DNA from: Arabidopsis thaliana | Lineage: Eukaryota; Streptophyta; Magnoliopsida; Brassicales; Brassicaceae | Reading direction: 5' to 3' | NCBI RefSeq assembly: GCF_000001735.4 | Contig: NC_003076.8 | Location: 3,162,001 to 3,226,000, forward strand | DNA length: 64,000 nt | Shown: piece by piece, positions 63,823 to 64,000 of the stretch | Layout: every line of letters begins with the position of its first letter | Position numbering within the stretch: the first letter of the stretch is position 1 | Made by a program: the position numbers and the translations under genes | The notes under the pieces: generated by a model | What the model was told of the DNA's origin: nothing | Seen by the model: the letters and a program-made list of their open reading frames with translations, nothing else | Database searches by the model: none

Positions 63823-64000
63823 GTTTTTTTTCTTGTAACCGATATTAGAGTTCGACTTGGGCGATGGGAAAGATAGATAAGTATCTTAAGTATGTGCTAT
63901 ATATGTTTCTTGAACTTGATCCGTTGATGTTTTGGTTTTGTTTAAGTTTGTTGGTCCACAATGATATGAAAGATATATAGGCTTTTTCTTCTTAGTTTTA

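Larger units (their letters stand above)
62675..64000. other. CDKC;1 promoter and start of a rightward gene
   Basis: The CDKC;1 leader and promoter occupy about 62.68-62.9 kb. From about 63.4 kb the sequence becomes CT-rich on the plus strand and has AAACCCTA telo-box motifs at 63507-63514 and 63572-63580. This is typical of a plant 5' leader for a gene continuing past the window. A possible short ORF at 63631 is listed separately. Confidence 0.45.

Overview
The window is nuclear DNA of a flowering plant. Genes have many short, AT-rich GT-AG introns, intergenic DNA is AT-rich, and there is a plant tRNA gene. From memory I recognise the gene order as Arabidopsis thaliana chromosome 5 around FLOWERING LOCUS C (about At5g10110 to At5g10270). 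The FLC first intron is about 3.5 kb with no large transposon in it, as in Col-type alleles. Exon structures were worked out by hand from ORFs, splice sites and reading phase. For every spliced gene except At5g10110 and DOT3, known family structure also guided the model.

Layout. 1-4.6 kb: gene-poor, with transposon and SINE-like debris. 4.7-5.9 kb (-): uncharacterised 321-aa protein. 7.7-9.1 kb (+): EIN3-like factor EIL4. 9.6-10.4 kb (-): secreted Ole e 1-like protein. 11.7-17.3 kb (-): FLC, a MADS-box floral repressor, with the COOLAIR antisense start region at its 3' end and the Polycomb nucleation region with paired RY motifs in intron 1. 18-20 kb: tandem repeats and a complete 220-bp non-autonomous hAT element. 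20.2-21.8 kb (-): SOK2/UFC. 23.8-25.2 kb (+): plastid FabZ dehydratase. 25.5-28.2 kb (-): inositol-phosphate synthase MIPS3. 31.2-34.8 kb (+): sulfate transporter SULTR2;1 with a miR395 site and 3' sulfur-response elements. 37.2-39.1 kb (+): MFS transporter. 40.4-42.4 kb (+): ARM/TPR protein. 44.2-44.8 kb (+): small C2-like protein. 45.0-49.4 kb (-): tandem annexins ANNAT6 and ANNAT7. 50.35 kb (-): tRNA-Arg(ACG). 50.9-54.4 kb (-): asparagine synthetase ASN3. 55.0-57.4 kb (-): NPH3/BTB protein DOT3. 58.0-59.3 kb (+): RABH1e. 59.7-62.7 kb (-): CDKC;1. 62.7-64 kb: promoter and leader-like DNA of a gene beyond the window.

Most genes are independent, as usual in plants. Two groupings matter. SOK2/UFC, FLC and the Ole e 1-like gene (DFC) are known to respond together to vernalization, and the cis-elements seen here (CRT/DRE pair at the antisense promoter, RY pair at the nucleation site) explain much of FLC control. 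The annexin pair is a tandem duplication that also copied promoter DNA. I found no undescribed multi-gene system. The most notable less-obvious items are the repeat structures inside FLC intron 1, the duplicated promoter block at ANNAT6, the 82-bp duplication covering the DOT3 stop codon, and the shifted splice acceptor in DOT3.
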